Shown here piece after piece: positions 39,010 to 64,000 of a stretch of DNA of 64,000 bases. The DNA is from Todiramphus chloris collaris. Its lineage: Eukaryota > Chordata > Aves > Coraciiformes > Alcedinidae. The translations under genes were made by a program, and so were the position numbers. The number at the start of each line of letters is the position of its first letter. The first letter of the stretch is position 1. The stretch lies in contig JANVCC010010406.1 in assembly GCA_025345505.1 (NCBI GenBank), positions 13,055,242 through 13,119,241 of the forward strand. Reading direction: 5' to 3'. Below the pieces are notes generated by a model. It was not told where the DNA came from. It saw nothing but the letters and a program-made list of their open reading frames with translations, and searched no databases.

Positions 39010-39330
39010 TAAGTCATCTGAATTTTTTGACAAGCTATCTAGACCAAGTCCACAGGGAACTTAGTAAAGCATGTGATTGAGTCCAGCTCAGGAAACTGTT
39101 AGTTAAGGAGCAAATGCTGTCAGTTTGTATAAGAGTTCCCAGATGGGTAACAGGTACCTTAATGGGAACACCAGGAGTAATGCTGAACAGCAAACATTAG
39201 GATAAATAAGATTACTAAGAGAATTCATCTGTGATCAGCCATGAGACCAATCTTATTTAATATTATCACCAGCAACTTAGCCACAGAAACTAGGAAGCAG
39301 TTAAAAAAACACAGGACATACAGTTGGACA
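39010..39330 (+). mobile_element. Degraded CR1 RT fragment
   Basis: Weak similarity to an older CR1 reverse transcriptase: gggaacttagtaaagcatgt (a KAF-type motif) near 39056, and agaccaatcttatttaata near 39243 where CR1 has its GPxLFN block. It lies directly upstream of a younger CR1 end and could be part of the same or an older insertion. Confidence 0.5.
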
Positions 39331-39544
39331 GCACTCTTAATAGACAACTCACATACTGAACAAAGTAATAGAAATTGCCTAATTGTCTGTGAGTAGCAGA
39401 AATGTCCATCCTGCCCCTTGGATTATACAGGTAATCTTGCACCTCCAGTCAAATACTTAGGGTAGGTGGAAAGTTAGAGACCACAACACCACCTGATGCA
39501 GGCAGAAAAAGAGCACAGAAGGTGTCAGTCAATGTATTTCTATC

Positions 39545-40288
39545 AAGTAAGGTATTAATTGGGCTGGGCCAATCCCAGGCACAATTACAGACTGGGTACA
39601 GAGTGGGTTGAGAGTAGTCCTGAAGAGGAGAACTCGGGAATGTTCATTGACAAGAAGCTCAACATGAGCCAGCAGTGCGCTCATGAGGCTCAGAAGGCCA
39701 TCTGTATCCTAGGATGCATCAAGAGGAGTGTGGCCAGCAGATCAAGAGATTCTCTCCCTTTACTCTGCTCTTGTGAGACCCCACCTCAGATACTGCATCC
39801 AGTTCTGGTGTCCCTACCATAAGAGGGACATAGATCTGTTGGAACAAGTCCAGAGGAGGGCCACAGAGATGATCCAAGGGCTGGAGCACCTGTGCTATGA
39901 GGATAGGCTGAGGGAGCTGTGATTGTTCAGCGTGGAGAAGACTCTGGGGGGACCTTGTAACTGCCTTCTAGTACCTGAAGGGATCCTACAGGAAGGCTGG
40001 AGAGGGACTTTTCACAAGAGATCCCAGCGATAAGACGAGGGGAAATGGTCTTAAATTGAGGGAAAATAGGTTTAGATTGGATCTTAGGAAAATGTTCTTC
40101 CATAGGAGGGTGTGTTGAGGCTCTGGAATAGTTGTGGATGCCTATTGCCTGGAGGTGTTCAAGGCCAGGTTGGATAAGGCCTTGAGCAAGCTATTCCAGT
40201 TGAGAGGTGTCCCTGCACATGGCAGGGAGGTTGGATTAGATGATCTCCAAGGTCCCTTCCAGCCTAAGACATTCTATGATTCTATGAT
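39545..40288 (+). mobile_element. CR1 LINE 3' fragment
   Basis: Includes the HLGxxNPxxxY block ([11 protein letters not shown], 39559), the [18 protein letters not shown] block (39840) and a 3' UTR ending ATTCTATGATTCTATGAT at 40271-40288. Frames are broken. The sequence from 40440 to 40540 may be a further, very degraded CR1 piece. Confidence 0.92.
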
Positions 40289-43200
40289 AATATCAGCTTA
40301 ATCTCAGCACAGGAGGCTGGGATCAGACCTCCCTGCTGAGCTCTTTGCATCCTGAAGCACCATTTACCTTTCTGTTCAGTTAAACACAGCAAAGGTGGAT
40401 TCAGGCTGGGAGAGGGTATGATGATCCCAAGCACAGTGGTTATAGGGATGGTCTATTATTGTAAGTGCCTGAAAGAGTTTGGCTAGTTTAGCTTCGAAAA
40501 AACAGGGCTAAAAGAGGACAGGGAAGAATGTCAGACACAGTCACTAAAAATGAACATTGGTCTCAGAAGAAATATAAACAAAATTTACAGAAATAAATTC
40601 TGTGTGGAAATCAGAAGACAACTAGGTATGTCTGGAACAAGACATCAGGGTACTCTTGGTATGGTTTACAGTACGTGTCATTGGAGAAAGAGAAATAAAA
40701 AAATAAATAAATCAAGAAACCCTCCACAAACAAACAATACTCTAAAAAGTTGCAACATGATGCATCATCACTTATGGTTTATTTGTGACTTATTTTTCCA
40801 CAGCAGGAGACTAGACAAGACTTAGCCTTCCCTTCCACTCTTCTGTTCGTTATTATAAAACCAATACTTTTCCTTTTGAAAACAGTTGTAACAAGGAGAT
40901 AACTGACCTTGCAAGAACAAAACATATTTGTATCTATTGTATCCAGGTATGCCCTAAGGTAGCTGGGTCCTAAGAAAGCTCATTTTCAACCAGCAGAAAG
41001 AAAGTTCAAGTCTATGCATTGTCATAGACACATCTATATTATATTATTGAAATAGGTACAGAAATGGTATTTCATGGTGTCATTCTATTTCACAGAAACA
41101 ATTTTCTTGTAAGCAAAAATCTAACAATGTCTCAGCATGCAGAACAATATTACTCTTGCATATAAATGCAAAGACATCAGTACTGATCAATTTCAATGTA
41201 ATGTAAAGTTTAAAGGAAGTGCTGTTATACTGCATTTCCTCAGATTGTAAATCTGTCAATCACTTCTTGCAAAACACCACCTGCATCAGAGAAGAGCTTG
41301 ACCATTTGCCTGTCGAATATTCCACTTCCTCCGGAACAACAGTATCTAAAAAAAGACTGTGAAACTCAACATATGGGGAAGAGAAAGGGCTAGTTAATGA
41401 AAATAGCAAGACTTTACAACACTCTTACCAATGAAAAACAACATTTGCATCTAAAATGTGAATACCCAATGCAGAGTGTGGCAACAGATAATTTTTGCAG
41501 CAGCTATGGGACACGAAAAACAGCACATTTTTGCTCCAAATAACCAATGAGCCCAGGGCAGCTCTCTTGCCATATCCTTAGTTTATTCATTGCTTGATCA
41601 CCAAGCACCACAGCCTCTCTGTCCAGAACAGAGAAAACAACCCCAGCATGGTCCTCTGCTGCTCACCCATCTACAGCGATACATTTTTCTGACATGTTTT
41701 TTACCTTCAAGCACATACACAGGAATGTCTATGTGCAGGCTAATACACTGATACCGTTTCCATATTATCCTCCAAATCTGACATTCCCAAAACGTTCCAG
41801 ATGATTTGCACGCATGTTCATTTCACACATCATCAGTGACACAGTCATCATTTCAATATCTGATTACAAACTTCTCTGACAGCATGCAAGAACATTAGGG
41901 CCTACTCCAAGCTTTCCAGTAACATTCTTTTTGTTCCCCATCCTATTTCCTACGGTCTACAGGCACACCACCACAATCCGAAATGTTAACCTGTTTAATT
42001 AATCATAACCCTTACATTTAACACACATTTTTTATCCTTAGCAATAAAAAAAGAACACTAATTTTAATGTTCTCCTCCACTTTTGGAACACAAATGTCAG
42101 ATTTCCCAATATGCATATGTGCTTCCACAAAGACGAACATACACTACCATCAGAGTACATTAACAAAAGCAAACAAATTTCAAATTCCAATTTTACCACT
42201 GGAAAACTTTACGAACGTGTACTTCTGAAGGAACTGTAATAAATGTTTGTATTAACAAGAGTCTCATGGGGAAAACTCATTAGAATATACTCCAGCCTAT
42301 GCATACTGAAAATAAATCTTGTGGTATCAGCAAGATCAATTTATTTGATTTATTACTAAGTATATAGCATACAGCATATAGAATTGGTGTCACATGAGGG
42401 TATGATATTCTAAAGAGTATCTCATTTCAAAAGATAAATGTAAAAAAGTGGAAGTAGCCACACAGCTGTAAAATGGGCGAGGTTATATTTTGAAATCACA
42501 TTCTGTCCCTTATCTGATAGAAATGGAAGTTTTTTCCACCATGGCTGAAGTTTCATCATGTATTACTCAAACAAACAAAACCAACACACAAAAACCCCTC
42601 ATAGTGGAAGTTTTGATTCCAGTGCATGACTTGGAACCCTTTCATCTGCAAGTTCATGCACTGCATGAACAGCACGGTACTACCAATGAGACATGGATTT
42701 GGACTTTGGAAAAAATTAATTATTTCCATGTTCTGATCTCAACATGATTTTACTAACTATTGTGATGTCTTCCAATACTGTAACACTAAATTAAATGTGT
42801 TCATGACCACATCACACAGTCTAGCTCTTCACAAGCAGAGGAAACTCATTAGCAAGCGGCTATACAAAGAAAATTGACTAATTTGTAGCTCAGAGGAGGA
42901 AATCCTGTTCTCAGGGAACCCAGCAGCAAATTCCAATTGGCTCTGGAAAGTCAGGAATTGCATCCAATGTTTTTCCATTGGGAAGAACACATTCAAAGGA
43001 GACAAGTATTTTCTAAACTCCTTTAGAGATTAATTACGCATGTTTCTTGTACCGGTAATTATTAAAAAAAAAAAAAATCACAAAAATCAATGAGACATCT
43101 TTTCTCTCTGCCTCATTTTTACAACTCCTGATGATGATGATGGGAAGGGTAAGGGGGATGTTTTTGTGATTCTTAATTTACTGTTTGTTAGGTGTCCTGA

Positions 43201-45012
43201 AAACAACAGAGGAAAGGTGCTTTATGAGTGCGAAGTAAAGTTGGTTGATTGTTTGTTCTTCTTTTTTTCCCTAAAGCTGCAGACAAAACAGAACAGGGGA
43301 GGACCCATGGAGGAGAACATAGCACTTTTAACAACTATATAAACCTTAACATACTTTGTAGAGAAGACTTGACAAAAAAAAAAAAAAAAAAAAAAAAAAG
43401 GACCATTTGTCCCTTAGATACATTCACAGAGCCACACAGCCACACCGATCAGAAGAATTCATGCACATACCTATTTTACATTATTCCCAAAGGAGGCATT
43501 CTGTCTCTCTCATCAACTCCTCTGAAGTCAGTAATACAGATCCTGGCTCTGCTGTTCCAAAATACAGCCATGAATACACCTCCTTCGATTACTGTCAGTT
43601 CAGGCATGCAATGATTTTATGAGCAGTTAATCTCTTTGATGGCAGCACACAATGAAGAAAATACTTCTGCAAGTGATCCTAAGGCAGGACGCTCTTCCAT
43701 GATATGGAGCTTCTGCTTTTTCCACCCATGAGGCTTTCCTATTAGATTAAGTTGGATACTGTAGACATATCCACACTTCAAGTCCTTCACCAGAAAGTGA
43801 AGGCAAAAGTCCCATTGATTCAACACCTGAGAGTGAATTAGTAGTCCCAGTACTTCAAGAATTTATTTAGACATAGAGGTTATCAGTTCTTTAAGGCAAA
43901 ACGAGAAAGAAACACAAACCACACTGAATTCATACTACGTGTACTCCAGAAGGTCTTTTCTGTTCTTTATTTTCTCTTGTAAGCTGACTTCACACTCTAT
44001 AGCAAACAGGGTAAATCAATTATCCCAAAGGAGACAAACCTATTATAAGTCCAAATGCATTATCAGATGATGTTGGAAAGTCTCTGGGCACCCAATATCC
44101 ACTGTAATTCCCCAAAGGAAAGGTAACAGGATGCCATTTCTTGTTATGTGGGTCATTTTTTTAAGGGCAATGCACTTAGCTTCTTGACAGTCTTTTCCAG
44201 ATTTTTTCAAGTCAACATCACATTCAAGAGTATTCAGCAGTTATGGGTCAGAACACAGGATGGAGACTTGGAGTCTTCTCCAAAAATGACTTCCAATAAT
44301 AAAACTATTATGCATAATATTTAATACTGTATACCACTTGATGTTTTACCATTCTTTGTGCACACATAAACAGGTTGTTCCGTAGAATATCCCCATTAAG
44401 ATGGCATGTCCAATTACTACAAAAGAGAAATCTGCAACAAACTTTCATATCAGGTGAAACTCCACTGAATTTGAGTGCCTGCTCAGTACAATAGAAGACA
44501 CCACTGTTAGAAACATGGTTTAGGAATGCTTTTCTCTGGTATCTCAGACTGGTTAGTTAGAAACTATTCCTATAATGCCTAAGTGGTTTTGGGAACACTA
44601 GCCCTGTACTCGGCACATCACATATATTTATAGTCATATTTAATAACATTACTATACATGCATATTAATGCAAATGATAACAGAAGATGGACCTAGACTG
44701 GTTCTGAGAGTAGTACAGGAGTGGAACACTCCTTGAGACTGACAGATTTTGCCTTTGGGAACTGTGCTTAACTGAGCTGGTGACACCAGCTTTCCCTTCA
44801 CACTCCCTGATGTTTCCTGATTCCTCATCCACCTTCTATCTGCAGCTTACTGAGTTCCTGACAGCTGAAGAAGTTTAACTCATACAGACATGGCAAAAAA
44901 CAAAGGAGACTGAGGGTCACACATGGAAACAAAGCAGATGTTAATGCATTGCCCAGACTGATGATGAAAAGTGCTTAATTACAAAAGCCACCTCACATTC
45001 CTACAAATTCAG
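40289..45012. other. Intergenic, no gene recognised
   Basis: AT-rich sequence without a supported gene. It includes a 26-A run at 43374-43399. The open frame that crosses it (43249-43614) reads lysines only because of the A run and is not a gene. Confidence 0.55.
43374..43399 (+). repeat. A26 homopolymer
   Basis: An uninterrupted run of 26 A. It could be the tail of an old retrocopy, but the 250 bp upstream match no gene I recognise. Confidence 0.9.
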
Positions 45013-45093
45013 CACGACTAAAGGCAGCATGTCATGCTGAAGATCTGCAAGGAGAATGATGTTTTCGGCACACTACTTATATTAAGCCATCTT
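45013..45093 (+). repeat. 81-bp direct duplication, copy 1
   Basis: Recurs at 45935-46015 with no difference that I can see. Sequence on either side of the two copies is unrelated. Confidence 0.93.
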
Positions 45094-45934
45094 AATCCTT
45101 AGACTCTCCTGGGTGCTTTGCTTCCAAGTTATCACTGGCCTAATAGGACTGATATTGCCCTCAGTGTGCATATTTCCAAGAGAAATCCACGTATTGATCT
45201 ATTCTGGCTTCTATCCTTGTGTGTATGAACAAAGTGACACTACAATTCCTTACCTACACGGTAGATCCGCAGAGACACCTTCCATTCCCACATTAAGGAA
45301 GTGTTTGGAAGACTATAGCTGCTGCAGAGGCATGAAACCTCATCACAAATGGCTCCCATGGGTCACAAAGATCTCTGTGTAGGGGCTGGCAGGCTACCTG
45401 CCCTTTTCTTAAATAGAGTTCCTTTAAGGATGGTGCTAAGGAAGAAGACCTTTTCCATCACATCCTTTTTTGGCAATTCCATCAGAGCCTGCAGATGATC
45501 AGATTCAAGAACTGACTTACTTGTGCATATTAATTTGAAACATGAAAAATTATTCTACAGCAAGTTCTGCCTTAGAGTCCAAAACCTCAGGTATGCCAAG
45601 GGCTAAGTACATCCAAGATAGGAAGTTGCTTCGCCATTACAAAGTCAGGTGCAAGTGCTTACAGAGCAGCAATAATGCAGGGGACAAGGACTACTTTTCC
45701 TCTCTTCAGTACATCTGTATCTTTCATAGACAAGGAAGACCATCAACTAACAGCACACACAAAGTTATGTCCAGGCCTGTAGTTCTGCAGGACTGAAGTC
45801 TTCTTGTGTATCGCTGCACTCAGTGTAATGCCCGTAAAATATTCCTTTTATTTTAACAATATTTTAACAATAACAGGACATTTGTGAAAATGCTGCTCAG
45901 CGCAAAGCACAAGCGGATCATGCAACAGTGAGCA

Positions 45935-46015
45935 CACGACTAAAGGCAGCATGTCATGCTGAAGATCTGCAAGGAGAATGATGTTTTCGGCACACTACTT
46001 ATATTAAGCCATCTT
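45935..46015 (+). repeat. 81-bp direct duplication, copy 2
   Basis: Identical partner of 45013-45093, offset by 922 bp. About 840 bp of unrelated sequence lies between the copies. Confidence 0.93.
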
Positions 46016-46959
46016 CTGGAGAACCCTAGTCAACCCTTATGTGCACAATAGATTTTTCTTGCTTGAAGCAGCAAATGTTTGCAAGAACAAAGCTTGAGCA
46101 CCTAATGCCACATACCAGTCAGGCTGGGAAAGCAGCCTTTCTCCTGCTGCCTCTGAGGCCATGAGGTAGAAAGGTTGTAGGGAGGCAAAACTAGGAACTG
46201 TCTCTTTGCACTTAAACACATATCAAAAATATCATTCCCAGATGCATTTCAGTTACAAGAAAACAAATCTTGACTTCTTTAACAAGTCTCTGATACTTCA
46301 ACTATTTACCCATTTGGATAATCTGGACACTCGTTTGTTATGTGAATGAGATAATCCACTCCAAAGTTATTCAGGCAGCAGTATGATTTGTGATCATCAG
46401 AGTCATGATTACAACTGGATGCAATTCAAAAAAGGCTTCACTCTGCAAAAAATGTATAAAGAAAAATGTTATGACATTTTGGAAACACAGGGTCTCAAAG
46501 ATACTTTCATCACTGGAGGAATCATCCACATTACTAAAAAAGACTTTAAATTATTAAGCCAGTAATTCAAGGCTTCATTTCCAAGGTAAGAAATATCAAC
46601 CAGCTGTTTTTCACTTTTCAGTGGAGCTGAGGTTTATTCCCCCATTACAATAATAGTAGCATAGCACACAATATTACCATAAAACAGCAGGTCTATGAAA
46701 ATATATGAGAAAAAGCAGAAGATCACTAAAATTCAACTGCAGATTTGAAGAGTGAACAAAACCAAATTTGCATTTTACCAACCCTACCTTCCTTTCTTTA
46801 TTTCACCAAGACATAAATGGATGCTCGAAACGCTACAAATGTGGAATAAAACTACCAATTCTCCTCCTTAAAATGAAAGGTTATGCTTATAATTACGCGA
46901 CTTCGGCATATAATTTTGTGCTATTACTAATTAACTACGATCCCTGAACAGAGAATGCA
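46016..46959. other. Intergenic, flank of the CpG island
   Basis: AT-rich with no gene recognised. Composition switches sharply to GC-rich from about 46,980. Confidence 0.5.
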
Positions 46960-47400
46960 GAAGTAGTGATTTTCTTCCTCAAGAGCTGCGCCTGCTCCGT
47001 TTTAAGTCAAGTTGGGCTACGGAGGGAGGAAAAAACTGACACGTGCGCGTGGGGCGGCGGGTGGGGAGGCGACCACACCAAATGGAAGAAACGCTTCTTT
47101 GGGAGAGAACCATCCCGCAGCGCGGATTTCGGCACGCCTCGCTGCGCCGTCCAGGACTGGGGGCTCCGCAACGCCCTCTCCCCGCGGCGGGGAGCGCGTC
47201 GGCGTTTGGGGAAGCGGGAGAAACAAAGCCGCCGCCGCCGCACCCCGCCCCGCACGCCCCCCCCCCCCCGCCGTCGAAGCTCCCTCCCGCCGGGGCTGCC
47301 CCGCACCGCCGCCCCGGGTGCAGGCGCTGGCAGCGGGGTCGCACCGCCCCCCACCCCGCGGAAGGAAGGCCGGGAGGGGGGAGCGTGGGGAGCTCTGCCC

Positions 47401-47482
47401 GCGGCACGGCGCGGCACGGCGCGGCACGGCACCGCGTCGCGTCGCCGCAGCGCCACTCACCGCGCCGTGCCGTGCCGTGCCT
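47401..47482. repeat. GC-rich decamer array and inverted partner
   Basis: Three tandem GCGGCACGGC units at 47401-47430 are followed, after about 30 bp, by a (CCGTG)n-like stretch at 47461-47482 that is nearly their reverse complement. Together they could form a strong stem-loop about 180 bp upstream of the TATA-like box. A similar (CCGTG)n stretch occurs in intron 1 at about 48271-48288. Confidence 0.75.
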
Positions 47483-47570
47483 CGCGGAGCCCTGCCCATC
47501 CCAGCCGAGCCGAGCCCAGCCGAGCCGGTGTGCGGACGCGCCGCAGCGGCCGCAGGTGCCGCGGAGGAGG

Positions 47571-47690
47571 AAGCGGGGGCGGGCGGCGCTGGCGAGCCAA
47601 CCGGGGCCCGGCGCGGCGCCGTGAGTCACCAGCGGCCGCGCAGGGCGGCCGTGCGGCTGGTATAAGAGCGCCGCGGGGACACCCTCCCCC
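47571..47690 (+). promoter_or_regulatory. VLDLR: VLDLR core promoter
   Basis: GC boxes (gggcgg) lie at about 47578 and 47653. A consensus AP-1 site TGAGTCA lies at 47622-47628, and a TATA-like TATAAGAG begins at 47661. A TATA box there predicts transcription start near 47690, about 115 nt before the ATG. No CCAAT box or obvious sterol element was seen. Strand and position relative to exon 1 support promoter function; the start site itself is inferred. Confidence 0.7.
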
Positions 47691-47803
47691 CGTTCAAGTC
47701 TCCGTCTCCCTCCTCGCCTCTCCGACCGCAGCGCCTGCCCGTCGGCTTTCCCTTTCCCCCCCTCCCCCCCCCCCAGCCCCCTCTCTCCGTCCCCGGGGCG
47801 GCG
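47690..47803 (+). other. VLDLR: VLDLR 5' UTR (start estimated)
   Basis: A pyrimidine-rich leader with a C-rich tract at about 47757-47780. It has no upstream ATG. The 5' limit is set only by distance from the TATA-like box. Confidence 0.6.
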
Positions 47804-62469
<14,666 letters not shown>

Positions 62470-62599
62470 GCACTGGACCACCAATCACTTCAAGTTTACT
62501 TGTTTTACACTCTTTGGGGATAGTAACCAGGTTTGTGGCTGAAAGACTTCCTCCATTCTTGGAAGAAAGAAGATACTTTCTGTATGTATGGAACACTTA

Positions 62600-62810
62600 T
62601 GTAAATAGCTATTTTATACAGCTAAACAACAAAATCTGTAAATACCTGTCCACAACAATTCAGCTTTTAGTGGTTACCATTTTATCAGTAACCCTTGGAT
62701 TGGTCAGTCAGTAACACCGCTGACCAAATATAAAGCACTTTCCATAGAAAGCCATATTCCAGCCACAACTTGTAACACCTGTACATATGTGTATAGGCCA
62801 CTTGTAAATA
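62600..62810 (+). promoter_or_regulatory. VLDLR: Cluster of four Pumilio response motifs (UGUANAUA)
   Basis: TGTAAATA at 62600-62607, 62637-62644 and 62803-62810, and TGTACATA at 62780-62787, all on the transcript strand within 211 nt of the 3' UTR. PUF-family proteins bind this 8-mer and often repress or localise maternal mRNAs. Binding here is inferred. Confidence 0.6.
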
Positions 62811-63054
62811 TTATTCTTGAAAAATCACTATCAAGCACTTTGAAATACTTCAAATGTAAATTATTGTACACTGTCTTTTTCAATGATTGGGGCAATGGCA
62901 ATAGGAAAAAACGGGTTACTACAATTGCCAAAAATTTGTAAACAGAAGTAATTTTGTATGTATGATTGAAGCTATCTTGTCTGTTACCTCTAAGGTACAC
63001 AGATATGAATGCTCTTTAAGAAACCACTGTAAGTCTTAAATGCAGAGAAGGATA

Positions 63055-63060
63055 AATAAA
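63055..63060 (+). terminator. VLDLR: Proximal polyadenylation signal AATAAA
   Basis: AATAAA inside gataaataaataag, with T/G-rich sequence (cagtatttgtctcc) about 20 nt downstream. Confidence 0.65.
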
Positions 63061-63771
63061 TAAGTAAAAAAGATCAGTTACAGTATTTGTCTCCATTATT
63101 ATTTTAGCACTGAAGTAAAATAGAGTGTCTCCTAAGTTGGAAGCATTAGTGGGCTGCACTACTGCTGCCAGACAGAACATGAAGTATTTAGGTTACTTCA
63201 GCAGTACACCAGACTGCTAAGACAGTACTGACCTGCAAGGTGACTGAGGTTTGCGCTTGAAACTAATACTCTGTAGGGTACTGGACTGAAAGGGTCTCCT
63301 TTCATAGGAGTCCAGCTGGACTCTTGAGTTAGTGGCTAAAAATACTCAACTACTATTGGAAGCTCTTAATTGGTAGCGTTGACAGAGATGCTACATGAGA
63401 CAGGTCAAAGCATTGTCTGGCAGGTAAGTGTAAGGTCCTTGCAAAGACTGTTACACACAAGCTCACAGTGCTGTCAAGTTGTTAGCAGTTACTCCTTGCG
63501 GCAATGCCAATGCAAGTTGGTTCTTGGTAGCTACTACACTGTCCAAAGGAATAGCAGAGCTATGACTTGGCAACTAATCATGGCAGCCTGGTCCTCGAGT
63601 CTTGGTGCTGAAAAGCCCCTGCTGCTACTTGTGTAATTACAGGAGTTGCCTGCAATGTGTCAGTGAGCTAGCGGCCCTTTCCCTGTGGGACCACAGTTCA
63701 TTGTAATAGTTCTAAGATACTGATGACTTGAGGTGCTGGAGCCTTTGTCTTGCCTGACCACGGGAGTGAAA

Positions 63772-63777
63772 AATAAA
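63772..63777 (+). terminator. VLDLR: Possible polyadenylation signal AATAAA
   Basis: AATAAA in gaaaaataaaatt. The downstream gctcttctgtgtctg stretch is T/G-rich. Confidence 0.4.
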
Positions 63778-63909
63778 ATTTACAGCTCTTCTGTGTCTGA
63801 GAAGGTGATATTAATATCAATAACTGCTTAGTACCATACTATTTGAGTGCTAATTTTAATAGCACCAGGTATGTTTCCTGTCCACTGTACATGTATAGTT
63901 CATTCATGC

Positions 63910-63915
63910 AATAAA
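63910..63915 (+). terminator. VLDLR: Distal polyadenylation signal AATAAA
   Basis: AATAAA in gcaataaagg, with a GT-rich element (caggttctgtgatc) about 25-35 nt downstream. A good candidate for the distal mRNA end. Confidence 0.55.
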
Positions 63916-64000
63916 GGATTAAGACTGAATTAACTTGCAGGTTCTGTGATCTTCAGGCATTTTCCTGTGATCAGGTTTGGAGTAAAGAAGGAGCAAGCTT

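Larger units (their letters stand above)
62470..63930 (+). other. VLDLR: VLDLR 3' UTR (distal end estimated)
   Basis: Continues from the stop without a splice signal. It carries four Pumilio-type motifs and polyadenylation signals that would give UTRs of roughly 0.6 kb (signal 63055) or 1.45 kb (signal 63910). Which is used cannot be told from sequence alone. Confidence 0.65.

Noticed and set aside
43249..43614. 121-codon open frame with a lysine run
   Set aside because: The lysines come from an A26 homopolymer and the rest has no recognisable domain.

Overview
The window is bird genomic DNA. It carries many chicken-repeat-1 (CR1) LINE fragments, two avian ERVL-type LTRs, and one complete vertebrate gene on the + strand: VLDLR, the very low density lipoprotein receptor, known in chicken as the oocyte vitellogenesis receptor LR8. 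From the sequence alone I cannot name the species. In chicken VLDLR is Z-linked, so sex linkage is likely here too, but that is inference.

Layout. Positions 1 to about 46,950 are AT-rich intergenic DNA with no coding gene I can support. This part holds CR1 remnants at about 9.55-10.6, 14.3-15.4, 18.2-18.95, 19.87-20.01, 24.45-24.6 (minus), 25.66-28.1 (minus, with ORF1 and endonuclease regions), 31.75-31.9, 32.08-33.09, 34.86-35.03 (minus, weak), 35.17-37.18, 39.0-39.3 (weak) and 39.55-40.29 kb. It also holds ERVL-type LTRs at 21.17-21.76 kb (minus) and 38.49-38.87 kb (plus), and two pairs of nearly identical short direct duplications (12.04/13.28 kb and 45.01/45.94 kb). A gene-poor stretch upstream of VLDLR is expected if the vertebrate order SMARCA2-VLDLR-KCNV2 is kept.

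About 46,960-48,450 is a strong CpG island with the VLDLR promoter: GC boxes, an AP-1 motif and a TATA-like box at 47,661. From 47,804 to 62,469 lie 19 coding exons. All junctions keep frame and together give 897 codons plus stop. The protein is a complete, apparently functional receptor: signal peptide, eight LDL-receptor class A repeats, EGF-A and EGF-B, a YWTD beta-propeller, EGF-C, a Ser/Thr-rich O-glycosylation exon, a transmembrane helix and a cytoplasmic tail with FDNPVY. The 3' UTR follows, with a cluster of Pumilio-type motifs and polyadenylation signals at 63,055, 63,772 and 63,910.

I found no clearly new biological system. The observations most worth checking are inside VLDLR: an unannotated 36-nt, phase-matched candidate microexon in intron 14, a GC-AG intron 8, weak splice sites around the O-glycosylation exon 16, the Pumilio motif cluster, and a marked T>A / G>C strand skew in intron 1 that would fit strong germline transcription.
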